NCBI GenBank assembly: GCA_003339415.1
Contig: PDHQ01000178.1
Span: forward strand, 1-64,000
DNA: 64,000 nucleotides
Source of the DNA: Ophiocordyceps camponoti-saundersi (nom. inval.)
Taxonomy: Eukaryota > Ascomycota > Sordariomycetes > Hypocreales > Ophiocordycipitaceae
Direction of reading: 5' to 3'
A program made the translations under genes and the position numbers. Shown here in pieces: positions 45,463 through 58,400 of this stretch; position 1 is the first letter of the stretch; every line of letters starts with the position of its first letter. The notes under the pieces are model-generated. The model was not told the DNA's origin, did no database searches, and was given only the letters and a program-made list of their open reading frames with translations.

Positions 45463-48400
45463 ACTAATAATAATTTTATATTTTACTAATTTATAGATTT
45501 TTAGCTATTAAGGTAATAAGTTAAACTTAAAATATTTTTACTAATAAAATTTTAGAAGCGTAGATTTTTAGCTTAGAAGAAAGCTTTACTATATTTATTA
45601 CTTTATCTTAGCTATATATTATTTCTTTACCCTTAAATTTCTTAAGGTAATTAAAGAAAAAGTTACCGCTAGGAAAGAAGAAGCTTATATTTTTAATATT
45701 TATAAAAAAATAAAAAAACCTTACCTTTTTAAAAGTAAATTTCCTCTTTTATAATACGGAGAAATAAAGCTAGTTAGAAAGTATTTACTATATTAAGATA
45801 ATTCCTAAAAAACTAAGTTACTTACTATAATTAATAATTTCTTAACTAATCTAAACGCGGTTATAAACTATAATTAATTATTTAAATAAGTAAATTAACT
45901 AAAATATATATTAAATAGTATCTCTTACTTACTTAGAATTCCCTTAGAAAACTAACTATTTTCCGTTTAAGAATATTTTCGAATTATAAGTAATACTAAA
46001 AGAAAAAGTAAGCCGCTTATTTTACTAGAAAAAAATAAGGAAAATATTAAAATCCCCTTTTAAGAAGAAAATATAAAGGAAAACCCCTTTTAGGATAAAA
46101 ATAAGAAAGCCACTATACCTTAAGAATCCTCTCTAAAAAAGAAACTTTCTATTTTAAGGAAGAATATTTCGAGGAAATAGTATTTTCTAAATCCTCTAAT
46201 ATTATTATTTAATTCGAAAAGACCTTAACTACCTTTTATAGAAAAGGAAAAGCTAGCTTAGATAATTAATAAAATTCTTTATTTTTATTATATATATCCT
46301 TAAAATTTAAATCTAAAGTTAGATAATAATTTAAAATTATATAATTAATTAAACTTATAAAAACTATTAGGATAATAAATTTAGCTATAAGCTAAAAATA
46401 TTAAATAGTTTAAATTAGCTAATATTTTTAATATTACTTTTAATTAGATTAAGGAAACTAATAATATTATTATTTATTAAAGTATTAACTAATTTATAAA
46501 CGCTTTAAAATAAATTATAGCTTAAAGCGAGAATTATATTAATAAACTTATATAACTTATTCCTTTTTTTTTAAAAATTATATTATAAAATAATATTTAA
46601 GAGATTTAAATTTATAAATTAGATTAGAATTTACTTTTCCTAAACTTAAAATCTAAGGATAGGTAAAAGCCTTATAGGAAAAGTTTACTATCTAACTTAA
46701 TATTACCGCTTTTCTTATATAAAAATAAAGCTTTATATCTTAGGATATACTTACTAAAAAGGATTTCCGATTATAAATATTAAAAATAAAAAGAATAGCT
46801 TAAGTAGCTTTTTATCTTAAATAATCTATATTAATAATTATCTTTTCCTAACTTAATATCCTTTTTTAAGAAACTTTCTTATAGCTAATTAATAAAAATA
46901 TTTTAGATAATTAAGTATATAAATATAAATAATTTATTCTAAATTTCTAAACTAAGCTAATTAGAGGAACTTAAGGTATTTTTTGAAATAATACTATTTA
47001 ATATATAGCTTTAAGTAAGTTACCTTAATAAGAATATAAAAAAAATAATCTTAAGAAGAAATCCTTATAAAATCCGGATTATTAATTAGAATATAAACTA
47101 AATAACTCCTTTAAAAAGCTAATAAATAATACCTAAAAACCTTTTAATAAAAATATTAAGTTTAAAATAAAAATAAAATAGCTTTTCCTTAAAAAAATAA
47201 AGAAAGCTTAAAAGGTATTCCTATTCTTATTAACCTTACTTATAAACTTATAGATTAAAACCTTAATATAGATAGAGTTTTTACTATCTTTTCGGAAATA
47301 TATAATATTATCCTTAATATCTTAAAATAGCCCTTAGAAAGTAAAGATAACTTTTTTAAGATATCTAAAGATAAATAACTAGCTAATAACTTATATTATT
47401 TTATTTCGGATCTTAAGAAATATAAAATAGAACCTTTCGATATTATTAGAAACCTTTTTCCTAAAAACTTTCTTATTATTAAAGCTATTTTATAAATAAC
47501 TAATTTCCTTTTAAAATAAGTTTCCTATTTCTTCTATATAAAGATTTTAATATTTAGTAAAAATAAACTTTTTAATATTATAAAAATATATATTAATATT
47601 AAAATAAATAGATCCCTTATTAGAAAAAACTTACTTAATAAGTTTAATAATATTAATTATAATCTAATAATAGTTTAAAGCTTAAATAATATTAAATTAG
47701 CCTTAACTTATAATTAAGCTACTTTTACTTTATATATTATTAATAAAATTAATAATAAGTTTTACTTTAGTAAGTTTAAAGCTAGCGCTTAAGTTATTAA
47801 ATATCTTTTTACTAAAGTTTTATTAAGATAAGGGTTTTTAATCTCTTATAAAATCGATATCCTTAACTCTTAATAAGAGTTTTAAATTTAACTTTATAAA
47901 GGAATATATATTAAATATTATTCTATTTATAAAGGACTAGCTATTTATAAATATATAATAGCTATTTTAATAATAATAATCCCTTTTTTTAATAGGTATA
48001 ATTTTAGCACTAATTAAGGATCCTCCTAAGAATTATAACTTTATCTTCTTTCCTAATTTTTATTTTCTCTTTAATTTAATTATTTATAATTACTTTTATT
48101 TAACTATCTTTAACTTAAGTAATAAGCTAATCTCTTTTAAATAAAAAGAAAAAGTTAATATTATATTAAATCTTAATAATTAATTCTCTTTTATAATCTT
48201 TTAATAAATTATTAAAAGGGACTCTTTAGATAACCCTAATAAATATTTAATACTAAACTTTTTTTTAAATTAGATAATATTATTTAATAAAACTAATACT
48301 AACTTATTTCTTATTAATATTTTAAATTTAAGTTAATTATACCGATTAAGTATTTTTAAAATACCTAATATTTTAGAAATTAAGGGAGAGTATAGCGTTA
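45463..48400 (+). pseudogene. Gypsy1 gag and protease region ghost
   Basis: Forward coding region between the 5' LTR and RT. Around 45,960-46,250 there is an acidic, Glu/Ser/Asp-rich stretch with many Gly/Glu codons. After that comes a Lys/Asn-rich helical region typical of gag capsid domains in composition only. No zinc knuckle or protease triad could be fixed. Collinear with Gypsy3 on the opposite strand at 26.3-29.1 kb. Confidence 0.5.
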
Positions 48401-49700
48401 AAATTTATACTCTTAATTCTTAATTATCTAAAAAGGTAAAATAGCTATATAATTCCTTTCCGAAACTATAAGAAAATACTAAGCTAATTAATTTACCCTT
48501 AGAATATTATTTAAAAATCCCCCTTATTAATAATTAGTATAAGAAAAAACTTAGTTTATATCTTTACTTACTAAATAAACCTTATTAGGATTTTCTTAAT
48601 AAAAAATATAATAATATATATTTATAAGGTAAAATAAAATAGGCGCTTAAAGCTTTACTTTTCGCTAGCTTATATTTTATTATTTAAAGAAAAGGTAAAC
48701 TATATATTATTAATAACTTATAAGCTTTAAATAGCGTAGCTATTCCTAATATATATTTAATACCTATTCCTTAAAATATAATTTTTAAATTAGTAAATAA
48801 AAAGGTTATTTTTATTATTAATATTTAAAGTTTTTTTTATTAATTTCTTATTTATTTAAATTACTAAGAGTAGTTTATAATTACTTCTTATCGCGGATTA
48901 GAAAAGGCTATAATCGCTCTTATAAGGTATTAGAATTCGCCTGCTTATATATAAAGATTTATCGATTATATTCTCTAACTATATAAAATATACGCCGCCG
49001 GATATATTAATAATATAGTAATCTTCTCCGATACCTTAGAGGATTATATTAAATATCTAATTATAATATTTAATCTTTTTATTAATATAAATCTTTCCCT
49101 TTTTACTTCTAAATTATTCCTTTATTACTTATTTATAGAAATATTAAAATACTATATTAATAAATTTATATTAATAAATACTTAATATTAGGTAAAAGCC
49201 TTATAAGATATTAAGTTCCTTAATATTTTATAATATCTTAAGTAATAAATTAAATTAGTTAAATAGATAAAATATCTTATTCCTTATTTTATATAATAAA
49301 TTAACTTTTTTTAAAAATATAAAATAGTAATATTCTAAGAAAAATAGGAAAATAAAATACTTATTACTAAACTAAAAAGAAATACCTTTACCTCCTAGTC
49401 TAAGATTATCCTAATAAAGGAAGGAATTAACTATTTTAATAATATTATTAATACCTTTTATAATAATGTTATTTTTAGCTAGTTTTTTCCTAATTATTAA
49501 CTTTTTTTATAAATTAATACCTCCTAGGAGAATAGTTTTATAGCTTATTTTTTTATATCGATAATAAGGAATCTTAGAAACTATTTTTAGCTTTACTTTA
49601 ATAATTTATTAAACTTATTTACTATCTTAGTTATATATTTAAATTAGCTAAAACTAAATATTAACTAACTAAACTTAAGATTTCCTATTTAATTTAAGCT
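48401..49700 (+). pseudogene. Gypsy1 reverse transcriptase ghost
   Basis: Around 48,690-48,760 the frame reads KGKLYIINNLQALN, matching 'x-x-R-F-C-V-D-Y-R-x-L-N'. At 49,003-49,020 it reads YINNIVIFS, the YIDDIVIFS catalytic block with both Asp turned to Asn, followed by DTLEDYIKYL ('x-T-x-E-E-H-x-x-H-L'). Next come NINLSLFTSKLFLYY, matching 'L-x-L-x-P-x-K-C-x-F-x', and a LINT-stop block equal to 'G-x-x-x-D-P-x-K'. The RNase H domain should follow to about 50,000 but is not clearly readable. Confidence 0.85.
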
Positions 49701-49899
49701 TCTTATAAACTCTAAATTTATTTAATTAAAACTTGAAAACTAAAAATTATAATTTTTATAAATTATATTATAATTTTAATAATTATAAAATAAACCTTTC
49801 TTTTTACTATTAATATAAGGAGTAATAATTACCTTACTTTTATTTTTTAGTTTCTAAGTTAATATATTTTTAAAATCTATTATATCCTTAATATTTTTA

Positions 49900-51290
49900 A
49901 TATTCTTATTAACTTTTTTTTACGCTTTTTTTAAAAAATAGCTTTAGAAAAGGGATAAAGAGAATTTAAAAATATCTAAGAAGATTATATTAATTAGAAA
50001 TATGCGCTTATTTCCTTAAAAGCTATTTTTAATAATACCTTTTAATATAGGATTTCCGAAAAATATTTTCTTAATATATAATAATTTAAAATCTTAAAGT
50101 AACTTAAAAATAAAGACTTTTAGGAAAAACCCGCTTTTATCTAAGTAAATAGCTTATTATATCTTAAAAATATTAATAATTAAAAATAACTTTATATTCC
50201 TAAAAATTACGCTAAAGAAATTATTTCTAAGTATAATTTTTATAAATTTTATACTAATTAAAGATATATATAAGCTAAACTTTTCTTTAATTTTATTATT
50301 TCCTAACTAAAAAAAAGATTAGTAATTTTATAAATAAATATAATATTTATAAATAAAATTAAACTAATAGATAAGCTCCTTTTAGGGAAATAGTTCCTAT
50401 CTATTCCCTAGCGGTTTCTTTTTATATAATTATAATAAATTTTATTACTAAACTCCCTTTAATTTTTCCGGAAAACTTACCTTAGTCTAAACTAGAAAGA
50501 AAGTTTTATAATACCTTTTTTACTATTACTAATAAGTTCTAAAAAATATATATTTTAACCTTTAAATACGATTATTTTATTATTAAAAAATAAGCTTAGT
50601 AGCTATATAATAAGCTTACTTATTATAACTAAAAACTTTTAAAATAAATTATTTCTAATTAAAATCTAAAATTTATATCTAAGCTTTAAAAAACCTTATA
50701 ATTTACTTTTAATATTAAACTCTTAATATTAATTATATATTACTTATAAATTAATAATCTATTTAAAAAATAAAATTAGATTATTAAAATTACTTTTAGA
50801 TTTTTCGCTACTAATTTTCTAATAAAATAATAAATTAACGCCTTATTAGCTTTTTAGTTTTTACTTAATAACTCCTTCTCCTTAGTTATTAAAATTACGC
50901 TAAGTAAGTTACTTATTAGATTCTAAATAAATAATCGTTTTTATTATTTAAGCGATTAAGCTTCCCTTAAGTTTAAGGAAATATTAAAAGATAAGGTAAT
51001 TATCTTTATTACTTATACTTAAGCTATAATAAAAAAATAATATAATAAAAAATATCGGAAGCTTAAGTTTAAGCTTAGTAATTAAATTTAGCTAAAATTT
51101 AGGAAAAGATATTCTATTCTTAATAGATAAGTAGTAAAGCTTTTAGAATAATAAACTAAGCTTTTTTATATAATTAAAAAAATTAGTTATTTAGCTTATA
51201 AATTAAATCTTAATAACTTTATAAGTATTTATTTTATTATATTAGTTATATAACTTTAACTAGCCGATATTTTAGGAGAATAACCTAGCT
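49900..51290 (+). pseudogene. Gypsy1 integrase ghost
   Basis: At about 50,440-50,480 the frame reads NFITKLPLIFPENLP, matching the integrase core 'x-D-F-I-x-x-L-P-x-S'. Then comes FFTITNKFQKIYIL ('V-V-V-D-R-x-T-K-x-A-H-F-I'), IISNQNLKFISKLQKTL ('I-S-D-R-D-x-x-F-T-S-x-F-W') and IIYYLQINNLFKKQN ('x-Y-H-P-Q-T-D-G-Q-x-E-R-x-N'). The catalytic Asp at the second position is Asn. RFYYLSDQASLKF and a Lys-rich C-terminal half follow, with RYSILNR and YLAYKLNLNN (about 51,105-51,215) equal to 'x-G-P-F-x-I' and 'x-x-Y-x-L-x-L-P'. Confidence 0.87.
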
Positions 51291-51490
51291 TTAAGCTTAA
51301 TATTAATAATTATAAAATTAAACGAATCCTTAATAAGAGAAGGGTTAAAAGAGGGTAAGGTGCTATTTAAATAAAGTACCTTATATATTAGAAAGGATAC
51401 TTAAGTAATAATAATTAATAAATAGCTAAAAAGGACTTTTAATAAAAGGAAATAATTAAAAAATTTAAGAAAGAAAAAAATAAATTAAAA
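51291..51490 (+). pseudogene. Gypsy1 chromodomain ghost, C-terminus of pol
   Basis: Frame NNYKIKRILNKRRVKRG followed by IKYLIY-stop-KGYLSNNN-type sequence at about 51,306-51,420. This is the chromodomain pattern 'Y-E-V-E-x-I-L-x-x-R', then 'Y-L-V-K-W-x-G-Y-x-x-x-x-x-T-W-E', with the aromatic-cage Trp changed to a stop. In chromoviruses this domain at the end of integrase steers insertion into heterochromatin, consistent with finding the element in this transposon graveyard. Confidence 0.85.
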
Positions 51491-52111
51491 GCTTAGCTAG
51501 AAATTACTAAGAAAAAATATATAAATACTTTTAAAAAGTATTAGCTATTAGAATAAAGTAAATAAGTTACTTAGTAATAAACGCGTAATATTTTTAGGAA
51601 ATAATAAACCTAACGCGTCGCTATTTATATTAGATTTTCTTTTATTTTCTTACTTTTTTTTCTCTTATTTCCTCTCTTTTTTATTTATCCTCTCTTATTC
51701 CCTTTTATATTACTTATTTTTATTATATCTTTTTATATATTAGTTTTTATCCCTTTTATAATTATTTCTTTTTATCTTTTAATTCCTTTTATTATCTTTA
51801 TATTATTTCCTTTCTTTTATATTTAAAATTAATCCTTCTTATAATAATCCTTATTATTCTTATAATAAGATATATTATAAGTTATTTTATAAATAACTAA
51901 TTTATACTCCCCTTATACTTATATTTAAAAACTCTTAAAAAGCTATTTAGCTATTTAAAAATTTTATAGAATTTTAATATTTATTTAAATTACTTATTTA
52001 TAAATTTAATAATTAGAAATCGAATAACTATATAACTTTTATCGCTTAAAAATAAGTATTATAAAAAAAAGATATAATTTATTATTTAATAAGTTAAATA
52101 ATTATATTTAT
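51491..52111 (+). other. Gypsy1 3' non-coding region, left part
   Basis: After the chromodomain come a basic, Lys-rich tail and then a T/C-rich stretch (about 51,630-51,840), with no recognisable gene. It is cut at 52,116 by the mini LTR element. Confidence 0.45.
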
Positions 52112-52116
52112 TATAT
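52112..52116. repeat. Target-site duplication of the mini LTR element (left)
   Basis: TATAT, identical to 53,898-53,902. Confidence 0.7.
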
Positions 52117-52328
52117 TATAAGGGATTAGTTTATAACTAATTGTAGCTAGATAGGGGGGATTATAGCGGATATATTTAGGTTTTCCTAATAGCGCTTAGT
52201 TATTACGCGGGGTATATAGCTAGCTCGGGAGGGGGGCTTCTCTCCCCTCTCCTTCCTCTCTTTAATAGCTTTAATTATAACTCCTCTTTAGCTTATTTTA
52301 GTATCGTACTCTTAGTAAAACTATTATA
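52117..52328 (+). repeat. Mini LTR element, left LTR (212 bp)
   Basis: Contains TAGATAGGGGGGATTATAGC, a G-rich GGGAGGGGGGCTTCTCTCCCC patch that can fold back on itself, and CTCCTTCCTCTC. About 95% like the right LTR, differing by transitions. Confidence 0.9.
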
Positions 52329-53685
52329 TTAATTAAAGCTCCTCTTACCGTAAACCGCACGTAAGAGTAAGATTATTATAAAATAACGCTATTAAATTTT
52401 ACCCGCGCCTAAGCTTTTACTCGCTTACTCTAGCTTAAACTTATAGTTAGCCGCTATATATACGAAATTTACTATTAATAAAGTAATAATTAGGGAGCTT
52501 AAGGCTTAATTTTACTATATTTTTTCCTATTTTAGCACCTTTTAGTAAATATTCCTATTATATATCTTTTTAGTTATTAACTTCTTAAATTAGCCCGATA
52601 CCTTCTTAGTATATATTTTTAAGCTTTTAAGAGAGAGCTATAAGGAATACCGTATAGGTTTAAACTTAGTTAAGATATATTAGGGGCCGTTAAAAGCCCT
52701 TAGAGAATATATTATAAGGTAAGAGTTTTCCTTTTTTAAGGCCGGGCTATTATATTAGTCTAACTACGCTAAGATTATTTTACTCTTATTTAGGCTATAT
52801 AAGGAGTTATAAGAGCGCTTAGATTATAAGAATTAGCTTATAACGTATATAGCCTTTATTAGCTTTCTTTAGGGCTTTAATAAAGTATTTAATTCCGGGA
52901 ATATTCCTAACGCGTATATTAATTTACCGCCCCCCCTTTTAGCTAACTTAATAGATATCTTATTTATATAATCTTATTCTAATATTACTAAACGCTAGCG
53001 TTATTATTAGTATAATTAGATTAGTTATTTTAAGCGTAACTATTTAAAGCTTTATAGGTAAATAGGGATATTAAGGTTAAGGCTTTTTATAAGCGGAGCG
53101 GGGTAGTTAGAGGTAAATCTAAAGTATTTTAATTAAGGGGATAATAAGTAAGGAGGGATAAGTATACGCTAAATATTATAGCTTAGGTAATTTCTAGCTT
53201 TATTATATTACCTTATATAAGGATAGTCCGCGCGTAGCTTAAGCGCGTAAATTTATTAGTAAGTATATACTATAGTTATATTACGCCCCGGCTTATAAAC
53301 TAGCGCTAGTAGTATATAGCGATAAGTATATAGCTAGCTTTATTATTTATTATAATTAAGGTATTTTTTAAGCTTCCTATAACTAATATAGTATTATTTA
53401 ATCTTATACGCTAGCTATATAAGTAAGTTTTTACTATTAGTATATAAGTTTATCTTTTCCTACCTTAAGTAATACTATAATTCTAAGCTTATTAGAATCT
53501 TCCTTATAAAGATTAGGGTTTAATTCCTTAAGCTATAAGGGAGCCTTTCCGCCCTCTTATCCTTATCTTTACGGAGGCTATTAGGCTATTAGCTAGGGAT
53601 TATATAGAGTATCTTACTAGCGTAGTAATATATAATTTTTCTATCCTACGCTCTTACCTCCTTAGCTAGCCTAAGGAGGGGGCTA
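52329..53685 (+). pseudogene. Interior of the mini LTR element, possible gag-like frame
   Basis: A forward frame with Gln/Trp-type stops runs from about 52,550 to 53,050 and reads like LARYLLSIYF, then KVRVFLF and GVIRALRL-stop-ELAYNVYSLY. The composition (Leu/Gln/Arg, many aromatic residues, a Pro patch near the PPPF-like CCGCCCCCCCTTTT at about 52,927) could suit a gag capsid. No zinc knuckle is seen and no family match is recognised. It could equally be captured host sequence. No protease, RT or integrase motif exists in the interior. Confidence 0.4.
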
Positions 53686-53897
53686 TATAAGGGATTAGTT
53701 TATAACTAATTATAGCTAGATAGGGGGGATTATAGCGGATATATTTAGGTTTTCCCGATAGCGCTTAGTTATCGCGCGGGGTATATAGCTAGCTTAGGAG
53801 GGGGGCTTCTCTCCCCTCTCTTTCCTCTCTTCGATAGCTTTAATTATAACTCCTTTTTAGCTTACTTTAGTATTACACTCTTAGTAAGACTATTATA
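53686..53897 (+). repeat. Mini LTR element, right LTR (212 bp)
   Basis: Direct repeat of 52,117-52,328. It keeps CG at CCCGATAGCG, TTATCGCGCGG and TCTTCGATAG, where the left copy mostly has TA or TG-derived bases. Confidence 0.9.
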
Positions 53898-53902
53898 TAT
53901 AT
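53898..53902. repeat. Target-site duplication of the mini LTR element (right)
   Basis: TATAT, partner of 52,112-52,116. Confidence 0.7.
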
Positions 53903-54150
53903 TAATAAAAAAGTAAAAAGATAAGCTAATAGAGAATAACTTCTTAATAATAAAAATTATAATTCTAAGTATTTATTTTTAAATAATAAATACTCTAGCT
54001 TTAACTACTCCTTACTTAATATTTCTAAAATTATAGCGCTTAAATATTTTACTTAATAAATTATTATAATATTTTCTTTTACTACTAGCTTTACCTCCGA
54101 AATACTAGCTACCTTATTAAAAAGCTATACTTAACCTTTTTTATTATACT
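53903..54150 (+). other. Gypsy1 3' region between nested elements
   Basis: 248 bp of AT-rich sequence with no recognisable feature. It continues 51,491-52,111 after removal of the mini LTR element. Confidence 0.4.
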
Positions 54151-54451
54151 TATTAGATATTATCTCTCTATACCCCTTTATTTTTACTATACGATATATA
54201 TATAAAGGATAGTATAAATATAGGGAAGCCTCTAATAAAATATATATTACTACCTAAGTTATGCCTCGTACGACTTAGGAGGTAGGAGGTAGCTTAGATA
54301 AGAAAAAGGAGGGTATAGAAGTAAAGTATTATTTAGCTATATAGCCGCTCTTCCTCGTATAATAAAGGAAAAGTATTTATCTTTAATTATATTTAATTTA
54401 GGTTACCTTTATTTTCTCTTACCTATACGTATATATAAAGATTACTTAATA
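54151..54451 (+). repeat. Copia2 5' LTR (301 bp)
   Basis: Third copy of the Copia LTR. TATTAGATATTATCTCTC start, ATTACTTAATA end. It keeps CTCGTACGACTTAGG where Copia1's 5' LTR has TTATATAACTTAG. Confidence 0.95.
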
Positions 54452-55499
54452 CTAATTAGTAGTTATATTAGTTATTATTAGTTAACTATAAATTAGCTAA
54501 AGTAACGAGATAGGTACCGTACGATACCGAAAAGCCCCTATGCTCGCTATTAACTAATACCTATATTTTTACCTTACTTCTCGATATTAATTCTTACCGA
54601 AGAGCTATTTTTACCCGGTGCTACTATTAAGACTAAAAGATTAAGGTAACGTACGATACCTATTAATAATAAAATCCTTACCGAAAAGTTATATTTAGCC
54701 TAGTACTTTTTACTAGTTATATAATATTACTTTTAATAGCGTTTTAGAAATATAATAACGATAATATAGCTTTTATAACCTTAGAAATTAAATAGAAAGT
54801 AATAAATATATTAACTATAATAATAGTAATAAATAAGATTTTAGCTTCGTATAATAAAATAATAGAAAGAAGCGTAGTTAACCCTTATATTTAAAATTAA
54901 AGTATAAACTTAATTTATTAGGATATATAACCTAACCTTATATAACCTCCCGATAAGGTTAAATTAATAACGTTTATTACTTAGTAGATATACGATATTA
55001 TTTACTTTAACTTCTATAAAGATAACCTTTTTCGTATAATCTAATCGGAACTTTAAAAATAAACCTATTACTAGCTAAAATATATTTACTATATATTCTT
55101 AAAAGAATTAACTTAAATTATAATCGTATAATATATCCCGCTTATTAGAAATAGTATATTAATTAAACGTTTTATATTACTCCTTAAAGCTAAACTAGAA
55201 GATATTTTACCCCCTAATTTATAAGAAGCCCCTTCTATATAGTTAGACTACCCCCTCTTTTCCGAACTAACTTTTTTAGATCGTATAATATAAGCTTTAT
55301 ACTTAGTATAGCCCCCTAAGTTAAGATATATCTTAATATAGCTATTACGAAATATCTTAGCTAAACCCCTACTTCGTATAACTTATATATAAGAGTTAAT
55401 TACTTTATATAACTTAATTATATAGCTACTTTTAATAACCCTAACTTAGACTTTCCTAAAACTAATAAATTAAGCCTTAATAGGTATTATATAAGTTTA

Positions 55500-58400
55500 T
55501 ATATTACTACTAATATAAAAAGTAGTAAATAAACTAATTTTCTTAGATAAGGTTACCGCTTTTTTTAAGGGTTAGCGAAAAGATTAAAATTATATAAAGC
55601 GGCTATATAATATACTAATTAATAAGGCTAGTATTTTTATTAGCTATTACTTCTATATTAGTATAACGGAAGATTAATTTTACGCTATTTTTCCGGATAT
55701 CCTTTTAGATAAAGCTTAGGATTATTATTTATACTTTATTAGATCGGATAAACGATAAGATAAAATTTATACTTTTTTAGATATATATTTTAATACTTAT
55801 ACGAACTATTCGTTATATTAGATAGATTAGACTACTCTTTTTTTTAATATTATATAATAAGAAAACCCTAATAAAATTATAATAAATTTACTTAATACTT
55901 TTCTTAATAAACTTCGACTTATTTAATAAGCTTTTAAACCCGATTATTAAGGAGAAAAGTAACTTCTTACTATTATCGTATAAGCTTATTATAGTATTCT
56001 AAAACTTAAATTAGCTATAATATTCTAAGATATATTATATAAAATATTTATTAATCGCCTCCGTTCCTCCCTTACTATTATTATAGATAAAACTATTAAC
56101 TAGTTTTTTATCGAATAACGTTACTTTAATTATAATAAGTATCGTATAAACCCCGGATAATCTTCTTTTACTCCCTGCTAACGATAATTACCCCTTATAT
56201 AATATTTTTCCCTATTATAATACTAGTTCTAACTTTATATAATACGAAAATATTTCGTATATAAAAAGGAAAAATATTAGTTTATAAACTATAAGTCGGA
56301 TAATATCTAACGCGTATATAAGTAATACCTTACTAGTTATAAAGAAATTAGCTAAAACCCCCTTATAAAGGAAAAATTTAGCGTATTCCTCTTATCGTAC
56401 GAAGGTTCTAATAAATAAGATTCTAAGTTTTTATAATTATATAATAAAGACTCTAATATTAAAGAAGAAATTATTAATAGCGAAAACGCGGTTTTATTTT
56501 TTACTATAGCGGCCTATATATACCGCTTTACTAGCGATAATATCTACTAACTAAAGGCCCTAGCGGTTCCCGCGGAATATTTCCTTCTTTCCGATATATA
56601 TTATATAATATATTAAGGCGAGCTTTAAGATATAGGAGCTGCGTAAGTCTTAACTATAAGTAAACTATAAGTAGAAGCTTATATTTAGGAATACCCTTAT
56701 ATAACTATTAACTAAACCTTAACTAAGAATATAATCTATTTTAGCTTCTTAGAACTTACTAAGCTAATTAGAACTATTATTATATAAAACCCCCTCGGCA
56801 AAGTCCTTTACTATATTCTTAATATTTCTACCCCGTTCTTTTTCTATCTTAAAAATACTAACCGCTTTTATACCTTTTACGATAATATAAGGGATATTAT
56901 CGTATAATACGATAATATAATAATTCCTATTATTAAAAAATAAGAATATTTATTTTTTAATATCTTAAAATAAGAATCTATATTATATTATATAAAATAA
57001 GAGTTATAATAGCTTTACCGATATTTTAGCTATTTTTATATATAATAGCTTTATAACTTATTAAAAAAAGCTAATTTTTTAAATATAACCCTTATAGCTT
57101 TTAAGTTAATCTAATATTTATATTACTAATATTAGTTATATAACTTAAAACTTTAGCGATTTAAATTCTCTCTTAAAAATAACTATAACTTTAACTATTC
57201 GCTAGTTATCGATATTTTTTACCTTTACGGTAAGCTAATCTTATACGCTATTAATAAAGCTATATCTTTCTAAGCTGCCGCCTTCGTATAAAGTATATTA
57301 GTAGTAAACGCTTAGAACGCTTTATATAAGTACTAGATTTATATATACTAAGGCTTATTAGATATTATCTCCTACGATATTAGAACTAACTTTTCCTTTT
57401 TAGAGTTTTATACGAACGCGAAACTACTCGGCACTATATATAAAAAAATACCTATCGAAGTATATTAAGCGATTAGTAAAGTTAAATATATATACGCCCC
57501 TTTTAGGCGGGCGTATAATATTTTATAATAGGAAATTAGTATTAAGACTAATAACGTAATTATTTTTTAGATAGCTATTAAGGCTATTAATAATATAGCT
57601 AGATTAGATAGCCTTATCTTAATATTTCTTATTTTTAGCGCTTACTTTTATATTTCGTATAACTTACCCCTAGCTTTTAATATTATTATAAGAGCTTAAG
57701 TAATTTAGCGCGCTATAAAATAAGTATAATAAATTAAGGCTTAAGCGGACATTTTACGCGATTTTTATACTTAAAATAAACCTAACTTATATAACGTTTT
57801 ATCGCTTCCTTTTTAAAGCGAAGTTTTTATTTAGCGTAAAAAAGATAAATAGTAAGGTTCTTTTTATATTTTTAGTTTTGATAGCTAGGATATTATCCTT
57901 AAACTCCTTATAAGATTAACTAGATTTCGTATAATATAAGTTAAACCCTATCTCCGCTCCCTCCTTATTATACTTATAAAGAAAAAAGTATAGTTCGAAA
58001 TCCTAATTATACTTTTATATAATAAAAACTTATATAAAGCTTTTCCCTCCGTATTTATTATTATAAAGGAAAAAGATAACTATATACTTACTATATAATT
58101 ACGGTAATAAGGTATTATTACTACCTTAAGATAACTATTTAAGGCCTCTAACTATAAGGAAATTAATACTTTCTTTATATAAGAAGTTTTTACCTTTATC
58201 CGATATAACCTTTCCTTAGACCTTATAAGACGTATTTTTAAAACGCGTTTCGTATAAGAGGTAAAAAATTAAAACGATAAACTTTACGAAAAATCCTAGC
58301 TCGTTATTTAAAGGTATAGTAATAATAGTAAAGAAGAAATCCTTATATAATTACCTATAATTTTACGTATATTATAGCGCCTCCTTCTTACCCTTAAACT

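Larger units (their letters stand above)
52117..53897 (+). mobile_element. Mini LTR retrotransposon, 1,781 bp, nested in Gypsy1
   Basis: Two 212-bp direct repeats (52,117-52,328 and 53,686-53,897) are separated by 1,357 bp and flanked by a perfect 5-bp duplication TATAT. The repeats begin TATAAGGGATTAG and end ACTATTATA, the RIP form of TG...CA ends with an inverted TATAA/TTATA pair. Length and structure fit a non-autonomous LTR element (TRIM/LARD class, possibly gag-only). No pol domain is present. It is less eroded than its surroundings: G-runs and CCGG/CGCG words survive. That suggests fewer RIP rounds or an originally G+C-rich sequence. Confidence 0.85.
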
